The notes under the pieces are model-generated. The model saw only the letters and a program-made list of their open reading frames with translations, made no database searches and had not been told where the DNA came from. The position numbers were made by a program, and so were the translations under genes. Source: Thermodesulfobacteriota bacterium (GTDB lineage Bacteria; Desulfobacterota; Thermodesulfobacteria; Thermodesulfobacteriales; Thermodesulfobacteriaceae). From it: a stretch of DNA of 64,000 nt. Below are positions 30,277-39,070 of the stretch, piece by piece. Each line of letters starts with the position of its first letter. Position 1 is the stretch's first letter. The DNA is taken from the NCBI GenBank assembly GCA_030550555.1, contig JAUQPD010000035.1:32576-96575 (forward strand). The letters are read 5' to 3'.

Positions 30277-31020
30277 TTACTTCCTTCCCAAAAACTTGGC
30301 TAGAGGAAAGGATATCTTTAAAAATAAGTAAAAAAATAAAGTAAGCAAGACTTGGCTAAAAAAATCTGTAGGCACAAGGAGCAAGGCGAGTAAATACATA
30401 GCACCTAAAAAATAGAGGCGTCTTTTTTTGTAAAGCTCCTCAGTGATAATCTCCTCTCTTATAAATAGGGCAAACACAAGCGGTAACTGAAAAACAATGA
30501 CAGAAAAAAGACAAACCTTCAGAAGAAAAAAGAGAAAGGCATGAATTCTTAAGTTGTTTTCAAAATTTTCACCAAAATACAGAAAGATCTTTAGAAGAAA
30601 AGGAGTGAGTATAAAATAGCCCCCAATTATACCAAAAATCCCCAAAAAAAATGAAATAAAAAATATTTTTTTTAGTAAATTTTTTTCGTAGTCATAAAAC
30701 TCCGAGGAGAGACTTTTCCAGAGTCTGAACACAAGAAGTGGTAAGGTTAGGACAAGAGCAATGTAAAAGGATGCTCTAATCACTACCATCAAAGCCTCTT
30801 CAAGGCTAATGAAAACAAGAGATTTCTCAGATAGAAAGTTGAAGTAAGGATAAAGAAGGTAAGGAAAGATTTTGGGGAAGAGGAGAAAGGTTGTAAGCCA
30901 GGTAAAAAAGAGAATTCCTGTATAAATTATGAGTTCCCTGCGGATACGAGTTAAGATTCCTATTTCAAGAAAGTTTGGTAGGTTTAGTTTGCTCATTTTC
31001 TTTTTTGTCAAAATTTTCAA
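30277..31020 (-). CDS. tatC: Sec-independent translocase TatC
   Basis: RIRRELI start, multi-TM, YEKNLLKKIFFISFFLGIFG; adjacent to tatB. Confidence 0.9.
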   Translation of the reverse strand: MKILTKKKMSKLNLPNFLEIGILTRIRRELIIYTGILFFTWLTTFLLFPKIFPYLLYPYFNFLSEKSLVFISLEEALMVVIRASFYIALVLTLPLLVFRLWKSLSSEFYDYEKNLLKKIFFISFFLGIFGIIGGYFILTPFLLKIFLYFGENFENNLRIHAFLFFLLKVCLFSVIVFQLPLVFALFIREEIITEELYKKRRLYFLGAMYLLALLLVPTDFFSQVLLTLFFYLFLKISFPLAKFLGRK

Positions 31021-31258
31021 GAAGTTTCAGGGGATCAGTAGCTTCTTCTTTTAATTTTGAAACCTCGTCTTTTACTTCCTTTATGTCCTTTTCAATTTCT
31101 TCAAGCTCGAGTTCTCTCTTTAATTCATCAATTGCCCTTTTCACCTCTATAGAAAGCCTTCCAAGGAATCTTCCAATCTCTGGCAATTTTTCTGGACCAA
31201 GAACAATAAGAGCGACAAGAAAGATAATTAGAGCCTCTGAAAAACCAATATTAAACAT
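30965..31258 (-). CDS. tatB: Sec-independent translocase TatA/TatB
   Basis: MFNIGFSEALIIFLVALIVLGPEKLPEIGRFLGR. Confidence 0.93.
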   Translation of the reverse strand: MFNIGFSEALIIFLVALIVLGPEKLPEIGRFLGRLSIEVKRAIDELKRELELEEIEKDIKEVKDEVSKLKEEATDPLKLLENFDKKENEQTKPTKLS

Positions 31259-31261
31259 ATT

Positions 31262-32371
31262 TCAAATGTATTTTCGAGGTATACTTTTTCCTAAGTTACA
31301 GAAGAGTTCGTATGAAATGGTATCAGCAAGCTGGGCAAGTTCATCAACAGGGACCTCCTCATTTGGCCCTCCAAGAAGGATTACATCCTCTCCTCTTTGG
31401 GGATCTTCAACGTCCGTAAGATCAAGATATAGGGCTTTCATAGAGATAGTGGCCACAATGGAGACCCTTCTTCCCCTTACCGAGGCAAAACCTCTATTAC
31501 TGAGAATTCTTGGATAGCCATCTCCATATCCAACTGGCACCAAACCAAGGACACTGTCTCTTTTTGCGAAAAATGTGGGACCATAACCTGCACTCTCCCC
31601 TGCTTTCAGCTTCTTAAGCTCTACAACTTTTGACCTCAAAGTCATAACCGGTTTTAATTTTATGTAGGCCCTTGCTCTATTGGAAGGATACCCCCCATAA
31701 AGGGCAATTCCTGGCCTAACTAAATTACCTTTATCACCCTTGTGAAAAATTATGCCTCCAGAGTTGCAAAAATGTATAAAAGAAATATTAAATCCCTCAT
31801 TTTTGAGAAACTCTCTTGCTTTTTCGAAGTTGTCAATTTGAGCTTGAAAAAGCGGGTCTTCCGGTCGTTCAGAACAGGCAAGATGCGTCATAAGACCCTT
31901 TAATTGTAATTGAGGATTTTCTCGAAGTAGTTTAACGACCTTAGGGAGTTCGTTTAGCTCTATCCCAAAGCGATGCATGCCAGTGTCTATTTTCAGATGA
32001 AATTCCATAGAGAGGGCCTTTTTTAAGGTGAAATCAATTAACCATTCGAGACTGACTAAATTTGTTACAGTAGGTATAACTCGCAGTGTTTTTATATCAG
32101 AAAGCCAGTCTTTTTCAAAACCTGAAAGAAGGATTAGGGGATGAATTAGTCCTGCTTTTCGAAGGATCTTTGCTTCATACAATTCCGATATACCAAATCC
32201 AAAGACCTTTTCCTCTGCAAGGGCCTTTGCGGTCTCGATCAAGCCATGGCCATAGGCATCATTCTTAATTACAGGAAGAATCTGGGTCCTTTCGGGAAGA
32301 AGGTTCTTAATGGCTCTAAGATTGTATTTCAAATTTTCAAGATTTATTTCGAGGATCTTAAACCAATAAAT
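31262..32371 (-). CDS. alr: Alanine racemase (5' end extended to a proposed ATT start)
   Basis: PVIKNDAYGHG PLP site; upstream in-frame codons encode the conserved N-terminus IYWFKILEINLENLKYNLRAIK preceded by GGGGAGG; the ORF-track start at 32332 is TTG. Confidence 0.9.
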   Translation of the reverse strand: MYWFKILEINLENLKYNLRAIKNLLPERTQILPVIKNDAYGHGLIETAKALAEEKVFGFGISELYEAKILRKAGLIHPLILLSGFEKDWLSDIKTLRVIPTVTNLVSLEWLIDFTLKKALSMEFHLKIDTGMHRFGIELNELPKVVKLLRENPQLQLKGLMTHLACSERPEDPLFQAQIDNFEKAREFLKNEGFNISFIHFCNSGGIIFHKGDKGNLVRPGIALYGGYPSNRARAYIKLKPVMTLRSKVVELKKLKAGESAGYGPTFFAKRDSVLGLVPVGYGDGYPRILSNRGFASVRGRRVSIVATISMKALYLDLTDVEDPQRGEDVILLGGPNEEVPVDELAQLADTISYELFCNLGKSIPRKYI

Positions 32372-32392
32372 GATTATCCTCCCCTGAGATGT

Positions 32393-33289
32393 TTATCCCT
32401 TTCTGCTTTTGAGGTAGTCAGATGCTGAGAGACCTGCAATGCATCCTTCACCGACTGCCTTTGCAAGTTGTAGGGGAGGCCCTGTGAGATCTCCACAGGC
32501 AAAAACTCCAGGGACATTTGTTCTCATTTTAATATCCACCTTGACATAATTTAAAGTCTCAGGATCCAACTCAATACCAATAGGCCCAAGAAGCTCTAGA
32601 GGCCCTTTCGCACCAAGTTCAATGAAAATACCATCTAATAGGAGCTCTTCACCACTCTCAAGCCGAAGCCCCTTTACCTCTTCCTCACCTATTATCTCCA
32701 AAGGTTTGGTTTTTAATATCTCAACCTGAACCCCCTGAAGTTCTCTCTCCAACTCTGGCTCATCTTTTAAAAGTATTAAATAGACTCTTTTGGCAAACTT
32801 AGTGAGACTAACTGCCCCATGGACTGCAGCAGAACCATCACCAATAACTGCAACTTCCTTTCCCCTGTAAAACCAAGCATCACAGTCTACACAATATGAA
32901 ATCCCCTTTCCCACATACTGGTCCTCATTCTTAAGAAGCTTTTTCTTCTTTTTTACACCCATCGCCAGTATCAAAACAGTGGCCTTAATCTTTTCTCCTT
33001 TCTCAGTCTCCACTAAAAAATCTCCTCCATCAAGGGTTTCAATCTTAACCACGTCTTCCCTTAGAAGATCTACACCAAACCTTGCAATCTGTGTTAATCC
33101 CGCCTCAATAAGGACCTTTCCGTCAACCTTATCTGGAAAACCAAAGTAGTTCTCTATATGAGCGTTATAAAGAGCGCTGTTCTCAGGTTTACCAATGATT
33201 AAAACCTTGTGTCTTCTTCTTCCAGCATGTATTCCCGCCTGGAGTCCAGCAGGTCCAGCTCCTATAATTACTATCTCGTAGTCCTTCAT
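32393..33289 (-). CDS. Thioredoxin-reductase-like FAD/NAD(P) oxidoreductase
   Basis: [58 protein letters not shown]. Confidence 0.88.
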   Translation of the reverse strand: MKDYEIVIIGAGPAGLQAGIHAGRRRHKVLIIGKPENSALYNAHIENYFGFPDKVDGKVLIEAGLTQIARFGVDLLREDVVKIETLDGGDFLVETEKGEKIKATVLILAMGVKKKKKLLKNEDQYVGKGISYCVDCDAWFYRGKEVAVIGDGSAAVHGAVSLTKFAKRVYLILLKDEPELERELQGVQVEILKTKPLEIIGEEEVKGLRLESGEELLLDGIFIELGAKGPLELLGPIGIELDPETLNYVKVDIKMRTNVPGVFACGDLTGPPLQLAKAVGEGCIAGLSASDYLKSRKG

Positions 33290-33477
33290 AGTTTTTCCTC
33301 CTCTCTAATTGAAAATATTGAAGCCCTAATTTTTACCTTATACTCTTCCGAAAGCCAATTATAGAGATCAGCTAACTTACACTCCTTTGAACAAAAAGGT
33401 CTAAAAGGATTTTCCTTCCAGAGAGTCTTTTTACCACAAAGGGGGCACTTTATCCACTTTTTTATGGAACTAGCCAT
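33286..33477 (-). CDS. YacG-like zinc-finger protein
   Basis: [39 protein letters not shown]. Confidence 0.85.
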   Translation of the reverse strand: MASSIKKWIKCPLCGKKTLWKENPFRPFCSKECKLADLYNWLSEEYKVKIRASIFSIREEEKL

Positions 33478-34397
33478 AGAGCCTCTTTTTCAAGAGTACT
33501 TACAAGCTTTGTAGCCACAGAACCTAGCAAGAGTCCAGTGAATCCGTCTTTACCCCTCTTTCCTGCAATAACTGTGCTAAAGTTATTGCTTCTGACCTCT
33601 TTGAGTATGGCAGAACTAGCACCAAAGATGGCACCTCTAACCTTGATTCTTATGTTGTTTATGGGTATTCCAATTGTTTTTACTCTCTCCTTGATTTCAC
33701 TAAAAAGTTCGTAAATTGGAGAAGATAGTTCCTCTTTTTTGAGATCTGTCAGGGGTCTTTCAATATTTTTTGAAATTAAGGGCCATTCCGCATGGAAAAA
33801 AATTGCCTCAAAATTCCCAAGTTTGGAGAGAACATCTAAAGCGTAGGAAGCTACCTTTAGTCCTGCCTCTCCAGTGTCAACTGCTATTAGGAATTTGCGT
33901 TCAGCTGTTCCTTTTCGTATAATCCAGAGAGGTTGCTGAGAATAGAGGATCATCTTCTGGGTGAAAGAGCCTGCCCATATGGTTGCCAAAGTTCCAAGTC
34001 CCCTTTTTCCCATCACAACGCCAGTAAACTTTCTTTCTTTAAGAAAATTGAGAACATGCTCTGCCTTATTACCTTCAATGACTTCAATTACATAGTGAGC
34101 TGTGAGATCAACAAACTGCCCCAAATCTTTGGAAATCTTTTCAAACTTTTCCAAAGTCTTTTCTCTTCGCTCTTCAATAAATTTCTCCAAAAGTTCCTCT
34201 CTCTCGATTTCTCTGTAGTAATCACTTCTTGGCATGAGCAAAGAGGGAGGTACTTCAATGAGATGGTAGAAAGTTATCTCAAGTGAACAGTCTCTAAAAA
34301 TAGACCTAAGATAGTCGACAATTTTTAGACAATTGGGGCATTCGGTATAACAGAAAAGTAAATGCGGTCTCATGGACTTTTCAATCCTGCCTTCCAT
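33462..34397 (-). CDS. Universal stress protein, tandem Usp-like domains
   Basis: [25 protein letters not shown] and [25 protein letters not shown], two G-x-R-G Usp motifs. Confidence 0.85.
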   Translation of the reverse strand: MEGRIEKSMRPHLLFCYTECPNCLKIVDYLRSIFRDCSLEITFYHLIEVPPSLLMPRSDYYREIEREELLEKFIEERREKTLEKFEKISKDLGQFVDLTAHYVIEVIEGNKAEHVLNFLKERKFTGVVMGKRGLGTLATIWAGSFTQKMILYSQQPLWIIRKGTAERKFLIAVDTGEAGLKVASYALDVLSKLGNFEAIFFHAEWPLISKNIERPLTDLKKEELSSPIYELFSEIKERVKTIGIPINNIRIKVRGAIFGASSAILKEVRSNNFSTVIAGKRGKDGFTGLLLGSVATKLVSTLEKEALWLVP

Positions 34398-35773
34398 GTT
34401 TCTATTTGTGATTTTAAAGATTGAATATAAGTTTTAACTGTCTGTGGTCCAGTGCCACCTGGAATTTCCCTTCTCAAAAGAGCATGTTCAACTGCCAACC
34501 ACTCGTAAACATCTTCTTCAATTATAGTTGAGAATTTTTTGAATTCTTCCAAGGTTAATTCTTCAAGTTTTTTACCTTGATCCTCTGCAAAACGCACTAT
34601 CTTTCCCGTGATGTGATGGGCCTCTCTAAAGGGAATACCTTTCGTCACAAGATAGTCTGCAAGTTCGGTGGCAAGGAGATAGCCTTCCTTCAAGAGTTGA
34701 GTCAATCTCTCTTTTTTAATTACTAAACCCTCAATCAGTAAGGTTGCCATGAGAAGAGAAGTTTTGGTAGTTTTGATCGCTTGAAAAAGTGGAGGTTTGT
34801 CCTCCTGTAGATCTCGATTGTAGCTAAGAGGTAGATTTTTGAGTAGACTTAGAACTTGAAAGAGATTTCCAAGGACTGAAGAGGCCTTGCCACGAATTAG
34901 CTCTGCAGCATCGGGATTTTTTTTTTGAGGCATAAGGGAACTACCTGTGCAGAATCTATCAGGTAGATCAATAAAAGAGAACTCTGGACTAATCCAGAGA
35001 ATAAGCTCCTCTGCAAGACGCGAGAGATCGAGCATAATCAAAGATAAAATAAAAAGAAACTCGGTAACAAAGTCTCTGGAACTGACTGCATATACGCTAT
35101 GAAGTAGAGGACCATCAAACCCCAAATCCTTTGCAATAAAGGTCCTATCAAGTGGAAAACCACACCCTGCAAAGGCGGAGCTTCCGAGGGGGCAAAGATT
35201 GTTTCTTTTTTCCCAGTCAAGAAGTCTCTCAAAATGCCACCTCAGCCCCTCTGCATAGGTGGTTATCCAATGAGCAAAGAGAACAGGTTGTGCATGCTGT
35301 AAATGAGTGAACCCAGGAAAAACTACATCTAAGTTTTGTTCAGCCTTTGTAAGAATGGCCTCGATAAACCTAAGCATAAGCTCTTTTAGATTTAGCCCTT
35401 CCTCTCGTAGATAGAGTCTCAAATCAGTGACTACCTGTTCGTTCCTACTTCTTCCAGTATGGATCTTATAGGCTACCTCACCTACGCGTTCATAAAGAGC
35501 CCTCTCAATATTCATGTGGACATCTTCTAATTCTTTAGAAAAAGAAAACCTCCCTTCTTTTATATCCCTTGCTATGTCGTTGAGAGCAGTTTCAAGAGAG
35601 GACAGTTCTTCTTCTGAGAGGATTCCTATCTTTTTTAAAGCCCTTGCATAGGTCCTACTTGCCTGTATCTCATATAAAGCAAGAACGTAGTCAAAGGAAA
35701 CAGATTCTGAAAAGTCTTCAAAAAACTTGTCTGTCTCTTCTTGAAACCTGCCACTCCAGGCTTTTCCTTTCAA
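34370..35773 (-). CDS. argH: Argininosuccinate lyase
   Basis: SGRFQEETDKFFEDFSESVSFD, HTGRSRNEQV, GSSLMPQKKNPDAAELIRGK. Confidence 0.97.
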   Translation of the reverse strand: MKGKAWSGRFQEETDKFFEDFSESVSFDYVLALYEIQASRTYARALKKIGILSEEELSSLETALNDIARDIKEGRFSFSKELEDVHMNIERALYERVGEVAYKIHTGRSRNEQVVTDLRLYLREEGLNLKELMLRFIEAILTKAEQNLDVVFPGFTHLQHAQPVLFAHWITTYAEGLRWHFERLLDWEKRNNLCPLGSSAFAGCGFPLDRTFIAKDLGFDGPLLHSVYAVSSRDFVTEFLFILSLIMLDLSRLAEELILWISPEFSFIDLPDRFCTGSSLMPQKKNPDAAELIRGKASSVLGNLFQVLSLLKNLPLSYNRDLQEDKPPLFQAIKTTKTSLLMATLLIEGLVIKKERLTQLLKEGYLLATELADYLVTKGIPFREAHHITGKIVRFAEDQGKKLEELTLEEFKKFSTIIEEDVYEWLAVEHALLRREIPGGTGPQTVKTYIQSLKSQIETWKAGLKSP

Positions 35774-35928
35774 CTGTGCCTCCTAGGAAATTTTTACTCC
35801 TAAACGTAATTTAGCATATCTTCCCACTTTGACCAGAGACTCTTTCAACAGAAGTGTTGACAATTATCAAAATAAAGATAAGAATTATAAGAAATTTAAA
35901 ATTTCACATTTTTGGAGGTAGTTGGGGT

Positions 35929-36342
35929 ATGGAGTTTGGTCTTCTTGAGGACTATGCTGTTCGGATGGTTCTCTATCTTGCAAGGGATCCCCAAAAGGTA
36001 GCTTCAAGGTCAGAAATCGGCGAGGCAATGGATATTCCTCTTAGTGTGATTGCAAGGCTTGGTCAAACACTTGAAAAGGCGGGAATTGTTGAGATCCATC
36101 GGGGAAAGAAAGGTGGCTACAGACTAAGAAAATCTCCTGATCAAATAACTCTACTTGATGTGCTTGAGGGTTTTGTTGGAAAAATCTCCCTTAACAGATG
36201 TGTAGATAATCCTCGCCTATGTTCACGAAACAGGGTCTGTCCTGTACATGCAATCTGGAGGGATATCAATGAAAAGTTTAGAGATCTTCTCAGAGTTAAG
36301 TTCTCTGATATAGTTCGAATGGAGAAGGAGTTACAGAAATGA
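35929..36342 (+). CDS. Rrf2-family transcriptional regulator with Cys cluster
   Basis: MEFGLLEDYAVRMVLYLA...IPLSVIARLGQTLEKAGIVEIHRGKKGGYRLRKSPDQITLLDVLE...CVDNPRLCSRNRVCPVH. Confidence 0.9.
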   Translation: MEFGLLEDYAVRMVLYLARDPQKVASRSEIGEAMDIPLSVIARLGQTLEKAGIVEIHRGKKGGYRLRKSPDQITLLDVLEGFVGKISLNRCVDNPRLCSRNRVCPVHAIWRDINEKFRDLLRVKFSDIVRMEKELQK

Positions 36343-36965
36343 GACATTTTCTTTTTCTCAGACACGGAAAAGTTGCAGAGGAGTATCGAAAGGTCTTTTA
36401 TGGTCAGCTTGATGTGCCTCTCTCAGAGGAAGGGATTAGAGCATCGCAAGAAGTAGTTGAAAAGCTAAAAAAATATCCCTTTAAGGCTATTTATTCAAGT
36501 CCACTTGAGAGAGCCCTTTTTCCAGCAAGACTGCTCTCAGAAAAGACAGGCACTCCTCTTTACATAAGAGAGGAACTCAAGGAAATTCATTATGGAGAAT
36601 GGACTGGAAAGGCTCGGCATATCGTTATGGCTGATCCTCTCTTTTGGGCAAGACTCAAGGATGATACTCTTTCTCCACCTGGTGGCGAGTCCATACGGGC
36701 TCTCAAAGACAGGGCAAAAAAGTTTTGGGAACAAACCCTTATAAATTGTCCTGAAGGCCTCTATGTTATTTTTACTCATGGTGGATTTTTGAGAGCTCTC
36801 ATAAGTGAGCTCCTTCATCTTCCAAGTATCTTCTTTTTTGTTTTCGAAATCCTCCATCTCAAAGGACCGTTGATCTCTTACTTTGATGATGGAAATTTTG
36901 TCATTAGAGGGTTTAATTTTGATGTAGAGATTCTTGGGGATCTATTAACGGAGTCCTATTGGTAA
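36339..36965 (+). CDS. Histidine phosphatase (phosphoglycerate mutase-like)
   Basis: FLFLRHGKVAEEYRKVFYGQLDVPLSEEG, SSPLERA, HGGFLRAL. Confidence 0.88.
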   Translation: MRHFLFLRHGKVAEEYRKVFYGQLDVPLSEEGIRASQEVVEKLKKYPFKAIYSSPLERALFPARLLSEKTGTPLYIREELKEIHYGEWTGKARHIVMADPLFWARLKDDTLSPPGGESIRALKDRAKKFWEQTLINCPEGLYVIFTHGGFLRALISELLHLPSIFFFVFEILHLKGPLISYFDDGNFVIRGFNFDVEILGDLLTESYW

Positions 36966-36975
36966 TTTAGCAAAT

Positions 36976-37034
36976 AAAAACCCCCTCCCGGGAGGGGGAG
37001 CGGGAGGGGGAACTGCAGGGAGGGGGAGGAGGGT
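36976..37034 (-). terminator. G/C-rich rho-independent terminator with extra competing arms
   Basis: Perfect palindrome CCCCCTCCCGGGAGGGGG (36981-36998); on the minus strand followed by TTTTTATTTG; two further GGGAGGGGG copies at 37002-37010 and 37018-37026. Confidence 0.7.
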
Positions 37035-37050
37035 GTGTGGTGAAGGTGCC

Positions 37051-37449
37051 CTATGGGAGCACACCAATTAGTTTAAGAGACAAGTAAGTGCAACCTATCA
37101 CCGCAACCCTCTTTACCCAAATAGGGCTAAGCCTCTTTGAAATCCTGGGAGCAATGAATCCAGCAGAAACAGCGCCAATTGCCATTATTGCAAAGAGGAG
37201 AAGGTCTGTCTGCCCAAAGAAATAGAATCTACTTGAAGCCATAAGAGTGTTAAAGAAAATAGCAAGGAGAGAACTTCCGACAACCACATATATTGGAAGT
37301 CCCATAATAACTGTCATCATTGGAACCACAAAGGGACCACCACCAAACCCACCAAGACTTGCAGCAACCGCTATGATAAAACCACCGATACAACCTATGA
37401 GCATATTTGCCTGAAAGGTTTCTCCCCAAAACTCTATGGTCATTCTCAT
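37051..37449 (-). CDS. TSUP (TauE/SafE) family half-transporter, C-terminal-half-like
   Basis: LIGCIGGFIIAVAASLGGFGGGPFVVPMMTVIMGLPIYVVVGSSL. Confidence 0.8.
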   Translation of the reverse strand: MRMTIEFWGETFQANMLIGCIGGFIIAVAASLGGFGGGPFVVPMMTVIMGLPIYVVVGSSLLAIFFNTLMASSRFYFFGQTDLLLFAIMAIGAVSAGFIAPRISKRLSPIWVKRVAVIGCTYLSLKLIGVLP

Positions 37450-37464
37450 GATTTCACCTCCCCT

Positions 37465-38772
37465 TTAGGATTTTTGTTCCTTTGCAGCCTTAGCTGCAGC
37501 TGCTCTTCTCTTAAATTCCTCAAGAATAGCCTTCTCTTTCTTGGACTTTTCAATGTATCCAGGAGTTGTCTGCCAGAACATAAGGGCAGCAAGAATTAGA
37601 AGTACAATTCCAAAGACAAATTTGTACTCCTCAAGGGTTACGAATTGGTTTAGAAGGGGTCCGAAGAATCCACCAAGGGCCATGAAAATACCTACAGTAA
37701 TTCCAAGTTTCCAGCTGATAAAGCCAATCCTTGAGTAGTTGTATATTCCTGAAGCCTGGCTGAAGAGAACCGTAGGCATAACAGAACCAGCAACAACTCC
37801 ATGTGGAATCTTATAGATTAGGATGAGTAGTGGATTGAGAATAAAACCACCACCTGCTCCCATGAGAACTCCAAAGGTGCATACAGCAAGAGCAAGCGCA
37901 AGTGGTCCGAAGACATTTGTAGAAGTTCCTGCTACTGGAAAGTAAACTTTTGGGAAAGAAACGTCTACCGTAAAATTCACGGGATCACTCTTTACATCCT
38001 TGTTCACAACGGCAACTATAGTATAAGTCCTTGGTGGAGCATTATCAGGCAGTCTAAATGTGGCTTCAAAGGTTCCATCTTCATTAGTTGTAATCTTGGA
38101 AAGACTTGCTATTCTTGGAAGTTCTCTAAATCTTGTTTGGATAAGGCGTGCGGTTTCTCTACGCACCTCCCTTTTATCTGTAAGAGCGGGTTGAGGCTCT
38201 CCTCTCATTCCTATAATTGCCCTTGATACTGTAGTTTTCCAGACCTTGATCTCAGAGACAAGTTGGGGAGGAGTGATAAAGGCCATATCCGCATTTGACT
38301 CTCTGAGAAATTCACCTATTCTCCATCTCTTAGCAGCAAGGAACTTTGCATATACGTCCTTAACAGGCTTCTCTTCAATAGTTCCATTTTTATCAATCTT
38401 AGCTACATAGTCCTCATTAATCACAATGTGATAGAAGGCAGGAATCTCTCTTGAGAGATAGAACATAAAGTCCTTTCTATCTAAACGGGATACTTGCACC
38501 TTTGCATCAACCGCAGTAATCTCGATGAAGTTGACTTTCATACCAGGGGGAACTTGTCCAGTAATTCTGATAGTTTCTCCTCCCCGGTATGTCTGCTTAT
38601 CAACTTTTACCACCACTTTTGGTGCCCCTTCCTCCTTTTTCACCTCCCCAGCAGGAGAGGGAGCTTGCCCTTCCTGTTTCTGCTGAGAAAAGGAAGGGGT
38701 AAAGCTGAATAGCACCAAGAGAAAAACACTAAAAAAGACCAACAAACACTGTTTTAACTTTAACTTACCCAT
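37465..38772 (-). CDS. TSUP (TauE/SafE) family half-transporter with large extracytoplasmic N-terminal domain
   Basis: Signal/TM N-terminus, beta-rich domain (VVVKVDKQTYRGGETIRITGQV), then LALALAVCTFGVLMGAGGGFILNPLLILIYKIPHGVVAGSV; start MGKLKLKQ preferred over ORF start 38835. Confidence 0.78.
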   Translation of the reverse strand: MGKLKLKQCLLVFFSVFLLVLFSFTPSFSQQKQEGQAPSPAGEVKKEEGAPKVVVKVDKQTYRGGETIRITGQVPPGMKVNFIEITAVDAKVQVSRLDRKDFMFYLSREIPAFYHIVINEDYVAKIDKNGTIEEKPVKDVYAKFLAAKRWRIGEFLRESNADMAFITPPQLVSEIKVWKTTVSRAIIGMRGEPQPALTDKREVRRETARLIQTRFRELPRIASLSKITTNEDGTFEATFRLPDNAPPRTYTIVAVVNKDVKSDPVNFTVDVSFPKVYFPVAGTSTNVFGPLALALAVCTFGVLMGAGGGFILNPLLILIYKIPHGVVAGSVMPTVLFSQASGIYNYSRIGFISWKLGITVGIFMALGGFFGPLLNQFVTLEEYKFVFGIVLLILAALMFWQTTPGYIEKSKKEKAILEEFKRRAAAAKAAKEQKS

Positions 38773-38809
38773 ACGCCTCACCTCCTCATTCTTTTTACCA
38801 ATAGTGGCA

Positions 38810-38825
38810 TCAAATTGTATGCCAA
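38810..38825 (-). promoter_or_regulatory. Candidate sigma54 -24/-12 promoter for the TSUP genes
   Basis: Minus strand TTGGCATACAATTTGA vs consensus TGGCAYRNNNYTTGCW; about 24 nt predicted leader before ATG at 38772. Confidence 0.5.
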
Positions 38826-38876
38826 TATCTTGCATTCGATAAGTCCCATTCTGGGTAGATACTCCCTGGAATTGTT

Positions 38877-38924
38877 CTGTTCCTTTTGGAACAGATTGTC
38901 CCGAAACTGTGCCAAAAGGAACAG
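38877..38924. promoter_or_regulatory. Tandem 18-bp palindromes, candidate activator (enhancer) binding sites
   Basis: CTGTTCC-TTTT-GGAACAG (38877-38894) and CTGTGCC-AAAA-GGAACAG (38907-38924), centres 30 bp apart. Confidence 0.6.
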
Positions 38925-38999
38925 AAGGGGCAAACCTCTATCTCGTGTTGGTAATCTCTCTGCCTTCTATTTCACAATGGCCGTGGAGAGCGTTAGTTT

Positions 39000-39015
39000 G
39001 GGCATAAAAATTGTA
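39000..39015 (+). promoter_or_regulatory. Candidate sigma54 -24/-12 promoter for the molybdopterin oxidoreductase gene
   Basis: GGGCATAAAAATTGTA aligns to TGGCAYRNNNYTTGCW with correct GG/G spacing; weaker than the minus-strand match. Confidence 0.35.
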
Positions 39016-39070
39016 AAAAACCATATTCAAGACAACCCCATTTTGGGGGCACTACACTAGGGAGGGATCT

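Noticed and set aside
30965-31020. Overlap of tatC and tatB ORFs as a fused or frameshifted gene
   Set aside because: tatC most likely starts at the internal Met (MSKLNLPNF) shortly downstream; an ordinary short overlap of adjacent genes.
38815-39060. 81-aa plus-strand ORF in the divergent intergenic region
   Set aside because: No family resemblance; it spans the palindromes and candidate promoters, so regulatory DNA is the better explanation.
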